From Ichthyophis bannanicus (taxonomy: Eukaryota > Chordata > Amphibia > Gymnophiona > Ichthyophiidae), in contig CM066043.1 of the NCBI GenBank assembly GCA_033557465.1, forward strand, positions 82,986,662-83,050,661: a stretch of DNA of 64,000 bases, read 5' to 3'. Below the pieces are notes generated by a model, which was not told the DNA's origin, searched no databases, and saw only the letters and a program-made list of their open reading frames with translations. This document shows positions 47,600-58,939 of the stretch, in pieces; positions within the stretch are counted from its first letter, which is position 1; each line of letters begins with the position of its first letter. A program made the position numbers and the translations under genes.

Positions 47600-48330
47600 G
47601 ATGGAGGCAGGTTTTGCCTTTTCTTTCAGGAAGGGGTCTGGGTTACCAAGGATCACTGGGTGCTAGAGCCGATTCTGGATGCCTTCATCTCCCATTATGG
47701 GTCTGTGCTTGAAAGTGCCACTGTGCGGATCATCTTGGACAAGTTGCTGCACCTAAAGGCGGCGCTGTCCATCCCGCCAGATGAGTGGGGCAAGGGCAGA
47801 TACTCCATCTATTTTGTGTTGCAAAAAAAAAAAAAAGACTGTTCTTCCAGCCCATTCTGGACCTCAAGAAGGTCAACAAGCACTTGTGCATCTTGTGCTT
47901 CCAGATAGAAACCTTGCACTCTGGGATTCAAGCAGTGCGCTGAGGGGAGTTGGATCAGCAAAGTTTCTGAGTTTTGCTGTGCTTGGCTGTCACTATCAGC
48001 TTGCTGCCCTTCCTTTTGAGCTATCCACCGCCCCAAGGACATTCTCTAAGGTCATTGTGGTGGCACCTGCTGCACCGAGGGATCTGTCTCCATCCCTATC
48101 TGGACTGGTTCATCCGGGCCTGTTATTTTTTGGAGGAGTCTCGGCTAGCGTCCCAAGTGGTATCCTTTTTGGAAAACCTCTGCTGGATGATCAATAAGGA
48201 AAAGAGCCAGCTGTTGCCTTCCCAGTCTGTGAACACATTTCGACACTTGAGTGGGTAGAGTTTTCCTACCAGAGGAGAAAGTCAAAGACTGTTTGATTGC
48301 CTGGCACTTTTCTATGCACTGTGGGCTCCC
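47600..48330 (+). pseudogene. DIRS copy 2 reverse transcriptase remnant
   Basis: The frame near 47,790 gives GKGRYSIYFVLQKKKK before an A run (47,823-47,837) that shifts the frame, then ...FWTSRRSTSTCASCA. Further on ALPFELSTAPRTFSKVIVV (about 48,008-48,062) matches the RT block before the catalytic box. The box itself reads PYLDWFIRA, so one of the two catalytic aspartates of YLDDW is missing, while copy 1 keeps YLDDWLIRA. The motif A segment (LDLAEAYFHIP) is also deleted. Inactive. Confidence 0.75.
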
Positions 48331-48399
48331 AGAGTCTGGGATTACCATCTTCTCCTTAGATGTAGAGATGGTGCCATGGGCATGTCCTCGCATACGAGT

Positions 48400-48900
48400 G
48401 CGCCAATGGTCCTTGCTTACTCTATGGTCCCTGAGTTCTCAGAGGTTCAAGCACAGGCTCCCGCTCCCGTTGATGGTGAAGTTCAGCCTGCAGTGGTGGC
48501 AGCAGCCCTGTCATTTGAGAAAAGGTATGCTGCTGGACAATTTCTTCTGGATCCTCCTGACGATGATTCCCAGTCTCTTAGACCATACAGCCCAGGGCTA
48601 TTAAAATCGCAGGGAAGCAGTGTGGTCCATCAACACCTCAAGGGGAGGGCCATCAGTTTGGCTCTTCTGCATATCCAGCCCCTGCTTGAGGGCTAGGTGG
48701 TTTGAGCATTTTCAGACAATGCCACGGCGATACGAGTGCCAGGGTAGCTCTGGAGATGGCTCTTTTATTTGCCTGGGTGGTGAAGAACTTCCTAGCCTTG
48801 TTAGCTCAGCACATTGCCAGGGTGGACAGTGTGGAAGCAGATTTCCTGAGCTGGTACTCTCTGGATCCTGGAGAGTAGGAGTTGAGTCAGAAGGCATTTC
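48400..48900 (+). pseudogene. DIRS copy 2 RNase H-like region
   Basis: Collinear with 19,200-19,720 of copy 1. Fragments such as VVHQHLKGRAISLALLHIQP and a FSDNAT-like motif near 48,710 correspond to the RNase H domain. Frames are broken. Confidence 0.5.
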
Positions 48901-48999
48901 AGTTGATTCTGCGCTGCTGGGGTCTCCCCGAAATGGATCTGATGGCAACCTGCCAGTGCCAAAGTTTTCTGCTTCTTCAGTTACTGCATGGAGATGGGG

Positions 49000-50310
49000 T
49001 CTGAGGACATCGATGCCCTGACCGAGCCTTGACCAAGTCAGCACCTGCTGTACATGTTTCCTCCATGGCCCCTGATGGGGCATGTGTTTCGGCATATGAA
49101 ACGCCATCCAGGCAGTATTGTTCTGGTGGCACCAGATTGGCCAGGGAGAGCATGGTTTAGAGACCTGATGTGACTCCTGCAGGCGCCTCCTTTTTCATTG
49201 CCTCCGTCTTGGGGCCTATTGCGGCAGGGACCGATTTGTCATGGAGGACCCTGTTCACTTTTTGCTTACGGCTTGGCTCTTGGAAGGAGACAGCTAGTAC
49301 ATAAGGGCTACTCTCCAGCGGTGATCTCTACTCTGCTCAGAGCCCGGAGGTGGTCAACCAAGCTAGCAAACGTGCGGATCTGGTGCCTCTTTGAACCATG
49401 TTGCAGCACTCGGCAGTTGTCTCCTGAGGCAACTGCCGAGTTAGTCTGTAAGTCTTTTTACAGGACAGTCTGGAGAAAGGCCCTTCCTTTAGCTCCCTGA
49501 AAGTTCAGGGGGCAGCTTTGGCCTGTTTCGAATGTCCGGTGGCTGGTAAGTCTCTAGCCTTGCACCCAGATGTCTCGTGCTTTTTCCAGGAGGTTTGGTG
49601 TCTGTGTCCTCCATTCCAATCTGTGATCCCTTCCTTCCTGGGATCTGTATCTGGTGCTCAGGGCCCTGATGGTGGCGCCTTTTGAGCTGTTGAAGTGTGT
49701 TACTTTAAAGGATTTGACATTTCAAGACGGTCTTCTTGATTGGGATTTACGCCGTAAGGCAGATTTTCCGGACTGCAGGCTCTGTCTTGCCAAGATCCCT
49801 ATCTGTATTTTCTAAGGAGGCAGTTGCCATTTGGCTTGTGCCTTCCTTGTTGCCTAAGGTGATTTCCCCCTTTCATGTAAACCAGGTGGTCTGCTTGTCT
49901 TCCTTCTCTAAGGAGCAGTGTTGGGGGAAGGATAAGGATCTTCGCCTTGTGGATGTCTGGCGGGTGTTTTTCCAGTACATGGAGGCTATGAATTCCCTTC
50001 ATAAGTCAGACCATCTTTTTGGTCCGTTTTACTGGCATGTGCAAGGGTGACACTGTGGCCAAGTCGGCTTTAGGGCGCTAGATTAAGAAAGTCGTTGCCT
50101 CAGCGTATCTGTTATAGAACCATTCAGTTCCAAAGGGTTTGCACGCCCATTCTACCAGAGCACAAGTGTCAGGCAGCAACGTGGGCATCACTTTCCACGT
50201 TTGTTAAGCATTACCATTTGGATGTCCACACGCGGGTGGACACTGCTTATGGCTCTGGGGTTTTGCAAGCTGCTGTGTTTTCTTTCCACCTAGTGGAATT
50301 GTAGTTTTGG
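49000..50310 (+). pseudogene. DIRS copy 2 tyrosine recombinase remnant
   Basis: The C-terminal part reads LPEHKCQAATWASLSTFVKH then YHLDVHTRVD and SGVLQAAVFSFHLVEL (50,150-50,304), the closing block of DIRS recombinases; the same block is in the minus-strand fragment at 14,264. Upstream frames contain PSLLPKVISPFHVNQVVCL (49,845-49,900). Tyrosine recombinases join the circular DIRS cDNA to the chromosome. Several stops separate the pieces. Confidence 0.65.
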
Positions 50311-50350
50311 TACATCCCACTTGGCGGGACTGCTCTAGTAGAACGATATG

Positions 50351-50772
50351 GAAGGTGATATTTTACTTACCAGTTACTGTCCTTTCCTTGAGTCCTGGTA
50401 GACCAGTCCAGGGCCCTCCTCTGAAACTGTATTTGTTTTGTTCCTCTGCTGCGGTTTCCTTGGGTCCGCTATAATTTTTATACTTGGCTCTGCAGGTTCA
50501 TCTTCTACGGATAACTTTCTGTTTATTCTTTCGTATTCTTTGAGGTTGTGTAAGGCTTGCCATGTTTCTCCCATATGCTTTGGGATGAATACTGAAGGAA
50601 CCACTGGTGGCTGTGGTGAATAGAGGCATAGGAGTGATGTCATTGAAACCTGGGCTTTTCATTCGTTATTTGTCTCCACCAATCTGCTGGTAGAGGAAAC
50701 AACCCATTTGTCTGCACTAGTTTAGCAGGACTCAAGGAAAGAACATTAACTGGTAAGTAAAATGTCACCTTG
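50351..50772 (+). repeat. Right terminal hairpin of DIRS copy 2
   Basis: AGGTGATATTTTACTTACCA and the following TTTCCTTGAGTCCTGGTAGA (50,351-50,406) are repeated inverted at 50,714-50,772 (GACTCAAGGAAAG...TGGTAAGTAAAATGTCACCT), enclosing about 310 bp. Confidence 0.8.
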
Positions 50773-51850
50773 GAGGTCACTCTAAAGAGATCACAAAGAA
50801 TGTATTGCTTATTTAAACCACAAGATGCCATTGTACTGTCCAAAAGCAACAGGTTTTGCTTTGCTTCACCACTACTAGGTGCCAGTACACATAACAGCCT
50901 ATAGTAAACTACATAGTTTAGTTACTAGAAGGTATGTCTACTAAGCCAGGTTAACCGTTAGTCTGGCTTAGAAAACATACTCCTATAAATATTAAAAAAA
51001 ACAAAAACAAAACATACTCCTAGGTGTTAATGTATTCAGCGAGCACTAAGAAGCGTATGTGGTTCAATTACTAGTTTTCACAGTAGAATTTTAAAACAAA
51101 GAAAATGGAAAAACACATCTGAATCATCAAGAGCCAACCCAGCAATGGCAAGGAAAGCATGTGGATGCATACTTTTATCGAATTATTTCAAATGCCTCTT
51201 CATGTGTGTGTGTCTGTCTTGTTTGTGTGTGCCTGTATCTGTTTTGTTTGTATGTGACTCTGTGTTTGTGTATGAATGTCCGTCCAGGTCTGTGGCTGTA
51301 TCTGTGGGTGAATATGTATGTGTTGGCTCTATGTGTCTGTAACAGGAAGGGTAGGGAAGCGGCATTTTAAAAGGAGCAACTCTCTAACTGCTATGTTTGC
51401 CTATCAAAGTTTCTATACTGTAAAAGCTGGAGCTGCTTCTCTCATAGAAAAGCACTGGGCCATTTTTAGGAGGAAGTTTATTTCTTTGGAACCCCCAGTC
51501 CAGTTTGGCCCAATTTTAAACCTGATGTGTTTTTCGCCAGTGTTTCCTCCACACTGAATTTGATCTGTTTCATTACATTTTTGTAGTTATTTTGCTCCCA
51601 AACAGATGGATAGACATTCCTGACCCTTTACTGTATGTATCATTGATTTCTAACATGTCCCTTGGCTGGAAAAAATACACATTTAAAAAAATTGAGAAAA
51701 AAAATAAAGCTTCCCTATAAACCCATAAAAATGAAAGTCCATGATACTTTCTAAAGAACGACTATACAGAAAATAGGCAAGAAATACATTTAACCTTTTT
51801 GTTAAATAACAAGAATTAAAAAGAATAGACAACTGGTAAGCCATAGGATA
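50773..51850. other. No recognised gene; small MITE and TG-rich tract
   Basis: 50,931-50,985 holds a TCTACTAAGCCAGGTTAACC to GTCTGGCTTAGAAAACATAC mini-element of the TTTACTAAGCC family. 51,190-51,340 is TG-rich. The remainder shows no motif. Confidence 0.45.
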
Positions 51851-51852
51851 TG

Positions 51853-52146
51853 GAGGAGTGGAGGAGTGGCCTAGTGGTTGGGGCAAGGTACTTCAGGCCG
51901 GAAGGTCGGGGGTTCAAAACCCAATAGAGGACAGCAACCTTGGGCCAGAAGGACTGGGGTTTCTAGTCCCACAGGTGCTCCTTGTGGTCTTGGGCAAGCC
52001 ACTTAACTATTTTACAGGGAACATGGGCTATGAAGGGTTATCTCCAAGTTATAATGCCCTGTTCAATGTAATTTCAGTTTGTTCAATGTAAACCGCACTG
52101 ATGCAGAATAGCGCGGTATATAAGAGAATATAAATAAATAAAATAA
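51853..52146 (+). mobile_element. tRNA-derived SINE, uninterrupted (copy 3)
   Basis: Head GTGGCCTAGTGGTTGGGG, box B-like GGGGGTTCAAAACCC, body CTTGTGGTCTTGGGCAAGCC, and tail AATGTAAACCGCACTGATGC, GCGCGGTATATAAGAG, (AAAT)n at 52,087-52,146. Near-identical to the SINE at 16,807 and gives its pre-LTR state. The box B has one change that may weaken Pol III transcription. Confidence 0.9.
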
Positions 52147-52149
52147 ATT

Positions 52150-52580
52150 AAAGGGGTCTTTCACTAAAGGGTGCTAAGCAATTAGCATGCGTTTCAGTAC
52201 ATGCTAGCCAAATGCTGTGGTCCGTGGTAACTATTAGCACAGGGCCAGCACAGTTAGCGAGGGCTGATTTCCATGCCAGTGGTGTATTAGGGTAGTAAGT
52301 GGGCAGATTGGGGCAGAGTGGACATGGTGAATGCTGTGCAGTCAGTATACTTGTGCTAACTGCGAGGCTCGCAGTTAGCGCAGCTGTAAGTGCCTTCACC
52401 TCAGCAAGTGGAGGTTAGTGCACCCACGCTAATATTGGGCCTGCGTTAGGGCATGGTACAGAACATTAGCTGTCGGGAATATGCTGTCCACATCCCGGGC
52501 AGTTAACAAGGTAGTGGTGTATCTAACACCCCACGGTTTCGAGGGCTATTGGTATGCATCTTGTAAAAGGGACCTTAAGT
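52150..52580. mobile_element. TTTACTAAGCC-family MITE (diverged)
   Basis: Starts AAGGGGTCTTTCACTAAAGG and GTGCTAAGCAATTAGCATGC and ends near TTGTAAAAGGGACCTTAAG, an imperfect inverted match. Internally rich in TTAGCG/CGCTAA-like pairs. Same style as 39,288 and 53,140. Confidence 0.65.
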
Positions 52581-52884
52581 TCTATACAGGCTACAATGAT
52601 GATAGTGTGCATTCAGAAATTGGAGAGCTGGCAAGTGTGAAGGCTCATAGAAAAAGTATAATGAATATTTAAAATACATTTATAGGGAAATTTAAAAAAC
52701 TAAAGTCCCTATCTGACAAACTCCTGGCCTCAAAAACAAAAATTGCTGTGTTTTCCTCTGAGTACTTTAGGTCACATTCGAACATTTAAATCATGTGGTT
52801 TTTTTTAAAAAATCACTATTTCAGCAATCATTCACCATCTATTATCTAATGGCGTTCCTTTCTCTCTTTATTTTTCTGTGGCTG

Positions 52885-52965
52885 CCTTTTATTGTACACC
52901 GCCCTGATACTCCGGTCTTGGGCGGTATATCAAGCCTGAATAAATGTAAATATAAATGTAAATCT
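52885..52965 (+). mobile_element. L2-like LINE 3' end only
   Basis: TTGTACACCGCCCTGATACT, CCGGTCTTGGGCGGTATATC and an A/T-rich tail match the 3' end of the LINE at 21,199-21,290 (opposite strand). Confidence 0.7.
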
Positions 52966-53139
52966 GAATTCTAAGCCAAAGAAAGTTGCTGGAGCAACCA
53001 AATCAGTAGCAGGTGTTTCGAAATGCAAATTTACATGATAAAAACAAGCACTACAGTGATAAAAAGCACGATAAAATTCCATTTCTTTGTGGAAATAGGG
53101 GTCAAACATGTTGTAGGTGAGACCTTTTTATTGGACTAA

Positions 53140-53530
53140 CTTAGGAGCTCTTTTATTAAAGTGTGCTCAGCCAATAAAGCATGTTTTAGCACCTGAAAAC
53201 CGCCTGCTCTGACCCGTTGGTAACTGTCATGCCTCTGTGGTAACAGTTATATGTGCGAAGTCCCATGGTAACTGCAAATCGTGTGATGGGGTGGGGAGTG
53301 GGCGGGTTAGGGGCAGAGAATAGGCACAGAGAGCACATCGCACTTAGTGCAGGGGAACATAGCGTGCACTGTCAGTGTTGCAGTTAGCACAGATGCACTT
53401 ATCCTCACCTCAGTAGGTGGCATTAAATGTACCGCATTAATTAAGCTGTGATTTAGGGTATGCGTCCCTGCGATATCTGCCGGGTACTTGCTGGCCACAC
53501 TCCTAGAGCTACCATAGAAGCTTTATACTT
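53140..53530. mobile_element. TTTACTAAGCC-family MITE (diverged)
   Basis: GGAGCTCTTTTATTAAAGTG then GCTCAGCCAATAAAGCATG at the left; internal GTGGTAACAG and GCAGTTAGCAC motifs are shared with 52,150. The right end is not clear. Confidence 0.5.
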
Positions 53531-54433
53531 ATGCATATTAGTTTTAGCATTAGCACTAAAACGAAAACACTCTCTTCCTCAGGTCAAGCATGGCTTGAGA
53601 CATTGTCCCCTGATCTTTATCTGCTTTATTTTAGGAGGTAAATAAAAAATCCTGGAAATAGAACAGAATTTGATGAAACTTTCAGTCAAAAATCTCCTAA
53701 ACATATCATTATCAGAAACTGTAGGAAGCTTAGGGAAGCTAATTAGATAAAGATTACAGCATCTTAACTTTGTTTTCTAATAATATGTCTTTAGTCCTCC
53801 ATAAAGCATTCTCACTAATTATCAGGGTCCCCTAGTTAAGTTTACCCACTAATTGTTTGCAGAAGTGAAGATGCTCTTTTAGAATAGCAATGTCTTTAGC
53901 ATGAAATTGTGCTTGCACAGATAACTCAGTGGGCTAGCCATACAGTAGATACAACGTAATGTACAAGGCGTATTAACAGAGCGTATACCAATAACTAAAA
54001 ATCTCGCTTGCGCTCTAAAAATATTTGCCCCTCAATCTTAGACACTTTTCTCAATCAGAACTGCACCATGTTAAATTGGCAAGGTCTCAGACTTCCCGAC
54101 GCTCTCTTGGCTACCTGTCAGTATACCGACAGGGCCGCGCCACCTAGCATCAACGACCTGCCTATTTCATGGTCAGTTATTCAATTCTTTTAACAATTTT
54201 TCAAAATCATATACAGTAATCACTCTCCAAAAATGTTTGAAACACTTAATGATACAAAATCACATTAAATATCTTAACCACCACCCTTACTATAAGTGTA
54301 ACATACTAGACAAAACACATCAATATAAAATACTTCTTAAATAATATAACTTGAAGATTTCAATGTAGAAAAATGTTCCCAGTCTTTAAATATGTCATCC
54401 AAGTTTCTCCCAACGCTGTCTTAGTCGCACTCC

Positions 54434-54463
54434 TACGCGTTTCTCCCAAACGGGATTCTTCAG
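54434..54463 (-). ncRNA. Hammerhead-like ribozyme core, left arm
   Basis: On the minus strand: CTGAAGA (consensus CUGANGA), stem II TCCC-GTTT-GGGA, then GAAA, CGCG and TA at the expected cleavage position. Stem III would be only two or three base pairs without a loop, as in minimal hammerheads thought to act as dimers. Stem I pairing is weak. Confidence 0.55.
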
Positions 54464-54907
54464 GGGAAAATTACAAACGAAGTTGCTTTCTGGGAAATGT
54501 CCACATTGCTTTCAACAAAGGAAAGTAAATCTTCTTAACCAATTAGATTAGTCTGTGTTCAAAAATCCTGAATTCCATCTATTAAGATCACTGAGAAAAG
54601 ATCCGACTTCCCGTGGTCTTCAGGAATAGTGACAGAGTGAGTGCTGCCCGCGTCTTCAAGGATTCTCTTTGCCTTTCAAAAAAACGCCTTTTTGAAAGGC
54701 AAAGAGAATCCTTGAAGACGCGGGCAGCACTCACTCTGTCACTATTCCTGAAGACCACGGGAAGTCGGATCTTTTCTCAGTGATCTTAATAGATGGAATT
54801 CAGGATTTTTGAACACAGACTAATCTAATTGGTTAAGAAGATTTACTTTCCTTTGTTGAAAGCAATGTGGACATTTCCCAGAAAGCAACTTCGTTTGTAA
54901 TTTTCCC

Positions 54908-54937
54908 CTGAAGAATCCCGTGTGGGAGAAACGCGTA
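54908..54937 (+). ncRNA. Hammerhead-like ribozyme core, right arm
   Basis: CTGAAGA at 54,908-54,914, stem II TCCC-GTGT-GGGA, GAAA at 54,928-54,931, CGCG and TA at 54,936-54,937. The stem is conserved between arms while the loop differs (GTGT against GTTT). Activity is untested. Confidence 0.55.
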
Positions 54938-55392
54938 GGAGTGCGACTAAGACAGCGTTGGGAGAAACTTGGATGACATATTTAAAGACTGGGAACATTT
55001 TTCTACATTGAAATCTTCAAGTTATATTATTTAAGAAGTATTTTATATTGATGTGTTTTGTCTAGTATGTTACACTTATAGTAAGGGTGGTGGTTAAGAT
55101 ATTTAATGTGATTTTGTATCATTAAGTGTTTCAAACATTTTTGGAGAGTGATTACTGTATATGATTTTGAAAAATTGTTAAAAGAATTGAATAACTGGCC
55201 ATGAAATAGGCAGGTCGTTGATGCTAGGTGGCACAGCCCTGTTGGTATACTGACAGGTAGCCAAGAGAGCGTCGGGAAGTCTGAGACCTTGCCAATTTAA
55301 CATGGTGCAGTTCTGATTGAGAAAAGTGTCTAAGATTGAGGGGCAAATATTTTTAGAGCGCAAGCGAGATTTTTAGTTATACAGTAGATACA

Positions 55393-56368
55393 GCCATCTG
55401 ACCCGAGAGAGATTTACGCATGTCAAATATTATCCGTCGAGTAGTTTCCAGGGAGAAAATCTGGAGTCTCACCATTGTGAACGCGGATATCCAAGTTCCA
55501 CCAACAGATACAATAATTCTGATCTAAAAAAAATTCATTTCCCAACAGTGGCTTGATCTCTACCGCAAATTCTGGAATAGTATCTCGCCACAAAACCTTT
55601 GAAATTACCTCCATACTCCCACCCTGGAAGTGAATCCTGAGGTTCACTGACAACTTCTGTAACACAGGTGAAGCTGACACCTTTCCAGTACTCCCCTTCC
55701 TCATGACTTCAGAAAAAATAGAAAACTGACTGCAGATAAAGACCGTATGGCTACCCAGTCTGCCCTTCCATGCCAAACATTAAGCTCTTCAGTCCCCTCC
55801 ATAATGGGATCATCTCTTGGATTCATGGGAGTGAATTACTCACAGCATTATTGATACCCAACAGCTGTGACATTACAAGGGAAGAAACACTTATCTTAAA
55901 TAGAAGGAAAGGGTAGGTAAAAATATGACATTTTACACTAGCTGCACATAAGGGGCGTTATGAAACTTTCACTATTTCTGTGCACTTTACAGTATCACAG
56001 TTCATTATTCCCAACAGAAAATCTCTGAATTCAAACCTGAAACCTTCATGCTGGAAAGTGAAGGACTCTAGCACTGAGCTGGAGAGCTTGTGAGAAGGTA
56101 GATTTATTAAGGGGATGGATACAAACAACATGGCTAAAAATATCCATCCCCTTATTGATCCGCCCCTGCACAGAGTCCCTAGTGGGGCTGCAGCACTAAG
56201 AGTCCACATTCAAATCATCTGGGACATTTTTTTTCATCTCCTCACTCCCTCTCACTAGCTTACCACTGTAGTGACAACCCTTCAGCTAGGATTCATATAC
56301 CCCGGCTTTTCCAAAAGTTAAGACACAAGAATCCTGAGTCTGACTATTTGATATCATTGATGTACATG
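55393..56368. other. No recognised gene; one unassigned ORF
   Basis: A 117-codon minus-strand frame at 55,423-55,776 is open but matches no family I recognise. It sits beside the PLE palindrome and could be old retroelement or a chance frame. The rest up to the hAT target site shows no motif. Confidence 0.35.
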
Positions 56369-58939
56369 CTCTAGGGCAGCGTTTTTCAACCACTGTGCCG
56401 CGGCACACTACTGTGCCGTGAGATATTGTCTGGTGTGCCGTGGGAAAAATTCCAATTTCATCCGTAACATGTGGCCTCGGCTCACAAATAGACCAATCAT
56501 TAGATTCTAATGATTGGTCTATTTGTGAGCCGAAGCGCATGTTACGGACTATAAATAGCTCCGGTGTCACTGTTACACTGACAGGAGAAGACATCGCAGT
56601 AGATCGCCGATGCGCAGAAGAGCACCGAAGGATCTGGACTCTGGAGGATTATCGCGGACGCAGCACAGAAGAGCGCTGAGTGATGGATCTGGAGGAGACA
56701 GGAGCAGAAGAGCGCTGACTGATGGATCTGGATGGAGTGCTGAGTGTGACGGACAGCGGCTATCTGGAGGAGACAAGCGCAGTAAGTACTGAGTGACAGT
56801 GAGACAGGAATAGATACTGCAGTGATGGACAAATTTTTGAAAAGGAAAGAACTGGATTCTGAACAAAATTCGGAGCCAGATAAGAGCCCAAGTATGAGTG
56901 GGGATCAAAAGAAAGCAAAGATGGTTAGCTCAAGGAAATTCTCTGGCACAAGGCAATATAGCGAAAGCTATATTTCATTTGGATTTACTTTCACCGGAGA
57001 TGCAAAGAAACCAACTCCACTGTGTGTGGTGTGTGGTGAAAAGCTATCTAACAGTGCTATGGTCCCAAGTAAACTTAAACGCCATCTCCAAACGAAACAC
57101 CCTTCGCTTCAAAACAAGAATGCGGACTTTTTTGTTCGCCTGCGTGAAAACACGGAGAAACAGGCAACTTTCATGAGAAAAACCACAAAGGTAAATGAAA
57201 GAGCTCTTAAAGCTAGCTATCAAGTTGCTGAACTTATAGCCAAGTCAAAAAAGTCGCACACTGTGGCAGAGACATTAATACTTCCCGCCTGCAAAGCTAT
57301 TGTAGAGGAGATGCTCGGACCTGAAGCAGCTAAGGAAATAGACAAAGTCCCTCTCTCAGACAACACAATTTCCAGACGTATTAATGACATGTCTGCAGAC
57401 ATAGAAAGTGTGGTTTTGGAAAAGATCCGTATCAGTGAGAAATTTGCATTGCAACTTGACGAGTCTACTGATATCAGTGGACATGCTCAACTCTTGGCCA
57501 ATGTGCGTTTTGTGGATGGTGATGCAATTAGAGAAAACTTCTTTTTTTGCAAGGCGTTGCCAGAAAAAACAACAGGAGAAGAAATTTTTCGGGTCACATC
57601 AGAATACCTTGAACAAGGAGGACTTAAGTGGGAAAACTGCACAAGTGTCTGCACCGATGGAGCTGCAGCCATGGTCGGGCGCACCAAAGGCTTTGTAAGC
57701 AGAGTGAAGGAAAGAAATCCAGATGTGATTGTTACGCATTGTTTTTTACACCGTGAGGCCCTCGTAGCCAAGACTTTACCAGCAGACCTAGTTCCTGTGT
57801 TGGATGATGTTGTGCGCATGGTAAACTTTGTAAAGTCACGACCCGTGAAAAGTCGCATGTTTGCAGCTTTGTGTGAGGAGATGGGAGTGAAGCATAAAAC
57901 CTTGCTGTTTCATACGGAGGTCCGGTGGTTGTCGCGTGGCAAGGTCTTGGTTCGTGTGTATGAGCTGCGGGAGGAACTTAAAGTGTTTCTGACAAATGAG
58001 AGGTCAGATTACGAAAAGCTGCTTACAAGTGATGAGTGGTGTGCAAGGCTGGCATACCTGGCAGATATTTTTCATCATCTGAATGAGCTGAACACACGAA
58101 TGCAAGGCCGAAATGAAAATCTGCTTACAAGTACAGATAAAATAAATGGATTCCGTTCAAAGGTGCAACTCTGGAATCAACACGTGGAAAGTGGCAATCT
58201 TGAAATGTTCACACTCACCAAGCAATGGCAAGGTGTTCACACTGCTGCACTGGGTGAGATAATAGTTAAACATTTAAAAACTCTCGAGGAGAAGTTGTCA
58301 TGTTATTTCTCTTCAGTCTCCACTGAATGCCTTGACTGGGTTAGGGACCCTTATAGCTCAGCATCAGTTGGTGGAAAGGACATGACTTTACAGGAGCAGG
58401 AGGAACTAACTGAACTGAGACAAAATCGTGGTTTCAAGCTAAGATTTGCTGATCTACCTTTGGACAGTTTTTGGTTGGATACTGCCAAGGAGTTCCCCGT
58501 TCTGGCAAACAAAGCTATTTTGACATTGCTCCCATTTTCCACTACATATCTGTGTGAGATGAGCTTTTCAAGCCTGATTGCTATAAAAACTAAAGACAGA
58601 GAGAGACTGAGAGCTGTTGACGAAGAGCTACGTGTGTGTCTTTCTTCGATTCCTGCCAGAATATCAGCTTTGTGTTCAGCCAAACAGGCCCAGGTTTCGC
58701 ACTGAGTAAGTAAACAGAAATATGAACAATTATAAAATACTTTATTATTTCATAATAAAGTAATTATAAAATAATTTCTTTGTGTTTGATTCCTATTCAA
58801 GAGAATTACTTTATATATAGTCAATATAGGCACAGAGGTAAATTTTTTTAACATTTTCTAATGGTGGTGTGCCTCGTGATTTTTTTCATGAAAAAAGTGT
58901 GCCTTTTCACAAAAAAGGTTGAAAAACACTGCTCTAGGG
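56369..58939 (+). mobile_element. Complete hAT (Charlie-like) DNA transposon with target duplications
   Basis: The element proper is 56,377-58,931 (2,555 bp). Terminal inverted repeats are CAGCGTTTTTCAACC (left) and GGTTGAAAAACACTG (right), 15 bp with one mismatch. Identical 8-bp target duplications CTCTAGGG lie at 56,369-56,376 and 58,932-58,939. Inside are a TATA box, a leader, one intact transposase ORF and a poly(A) signal. All parts needed for autonomous transposition appear present, and the identical duplications indicate a young insertion. Confidence 0.

Larger units (their letters stand above)
46396..50772 (+). mobile_element. DIRS-type retroelement copy 2
   Basis: It begins ATCCTACTAGACCAGTCCAG and ends in an inverted counterpart (CACTAGTTTAGCAGGACTC, about 50,716-50,734) with a terminal hairpin. 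Inside are Gag-like, RT, RNase H-like and tyrosine recombinase remnants in order, collinear with copy 1 but without its large insertions. This makes it the internal reference for dating the insertions in copy 1. Frameshifts and stops make all genes inactive. No target duplication is expected or seen. Confidence 0.85.
53940..55392. mobile_element. PLE-type inverted pLTR dimer (1.4-kb palindrome)
   Basis: Two 695-bp arms, 53,991-54,685 and 54,686-55,380, are almost identical inverted copies with only scattered substitutions. A 14-bp direct duplication, ATACAGTAGATACA, flanks the insert (53,940-53,953 and 55,379-55,392). A 37-bp unpaired stretch (53,954-53,990) lies only on the left. The 61-codon frame seen in each arm is the same sequence twice, not a gene. 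Each arm contains a hammerhead-like core. Inverted pLTRs plus ribozyme point to a Penelope-like origin, but no RT or GIY-YIG gene is present, so class is inferred. Confidence 0.75.
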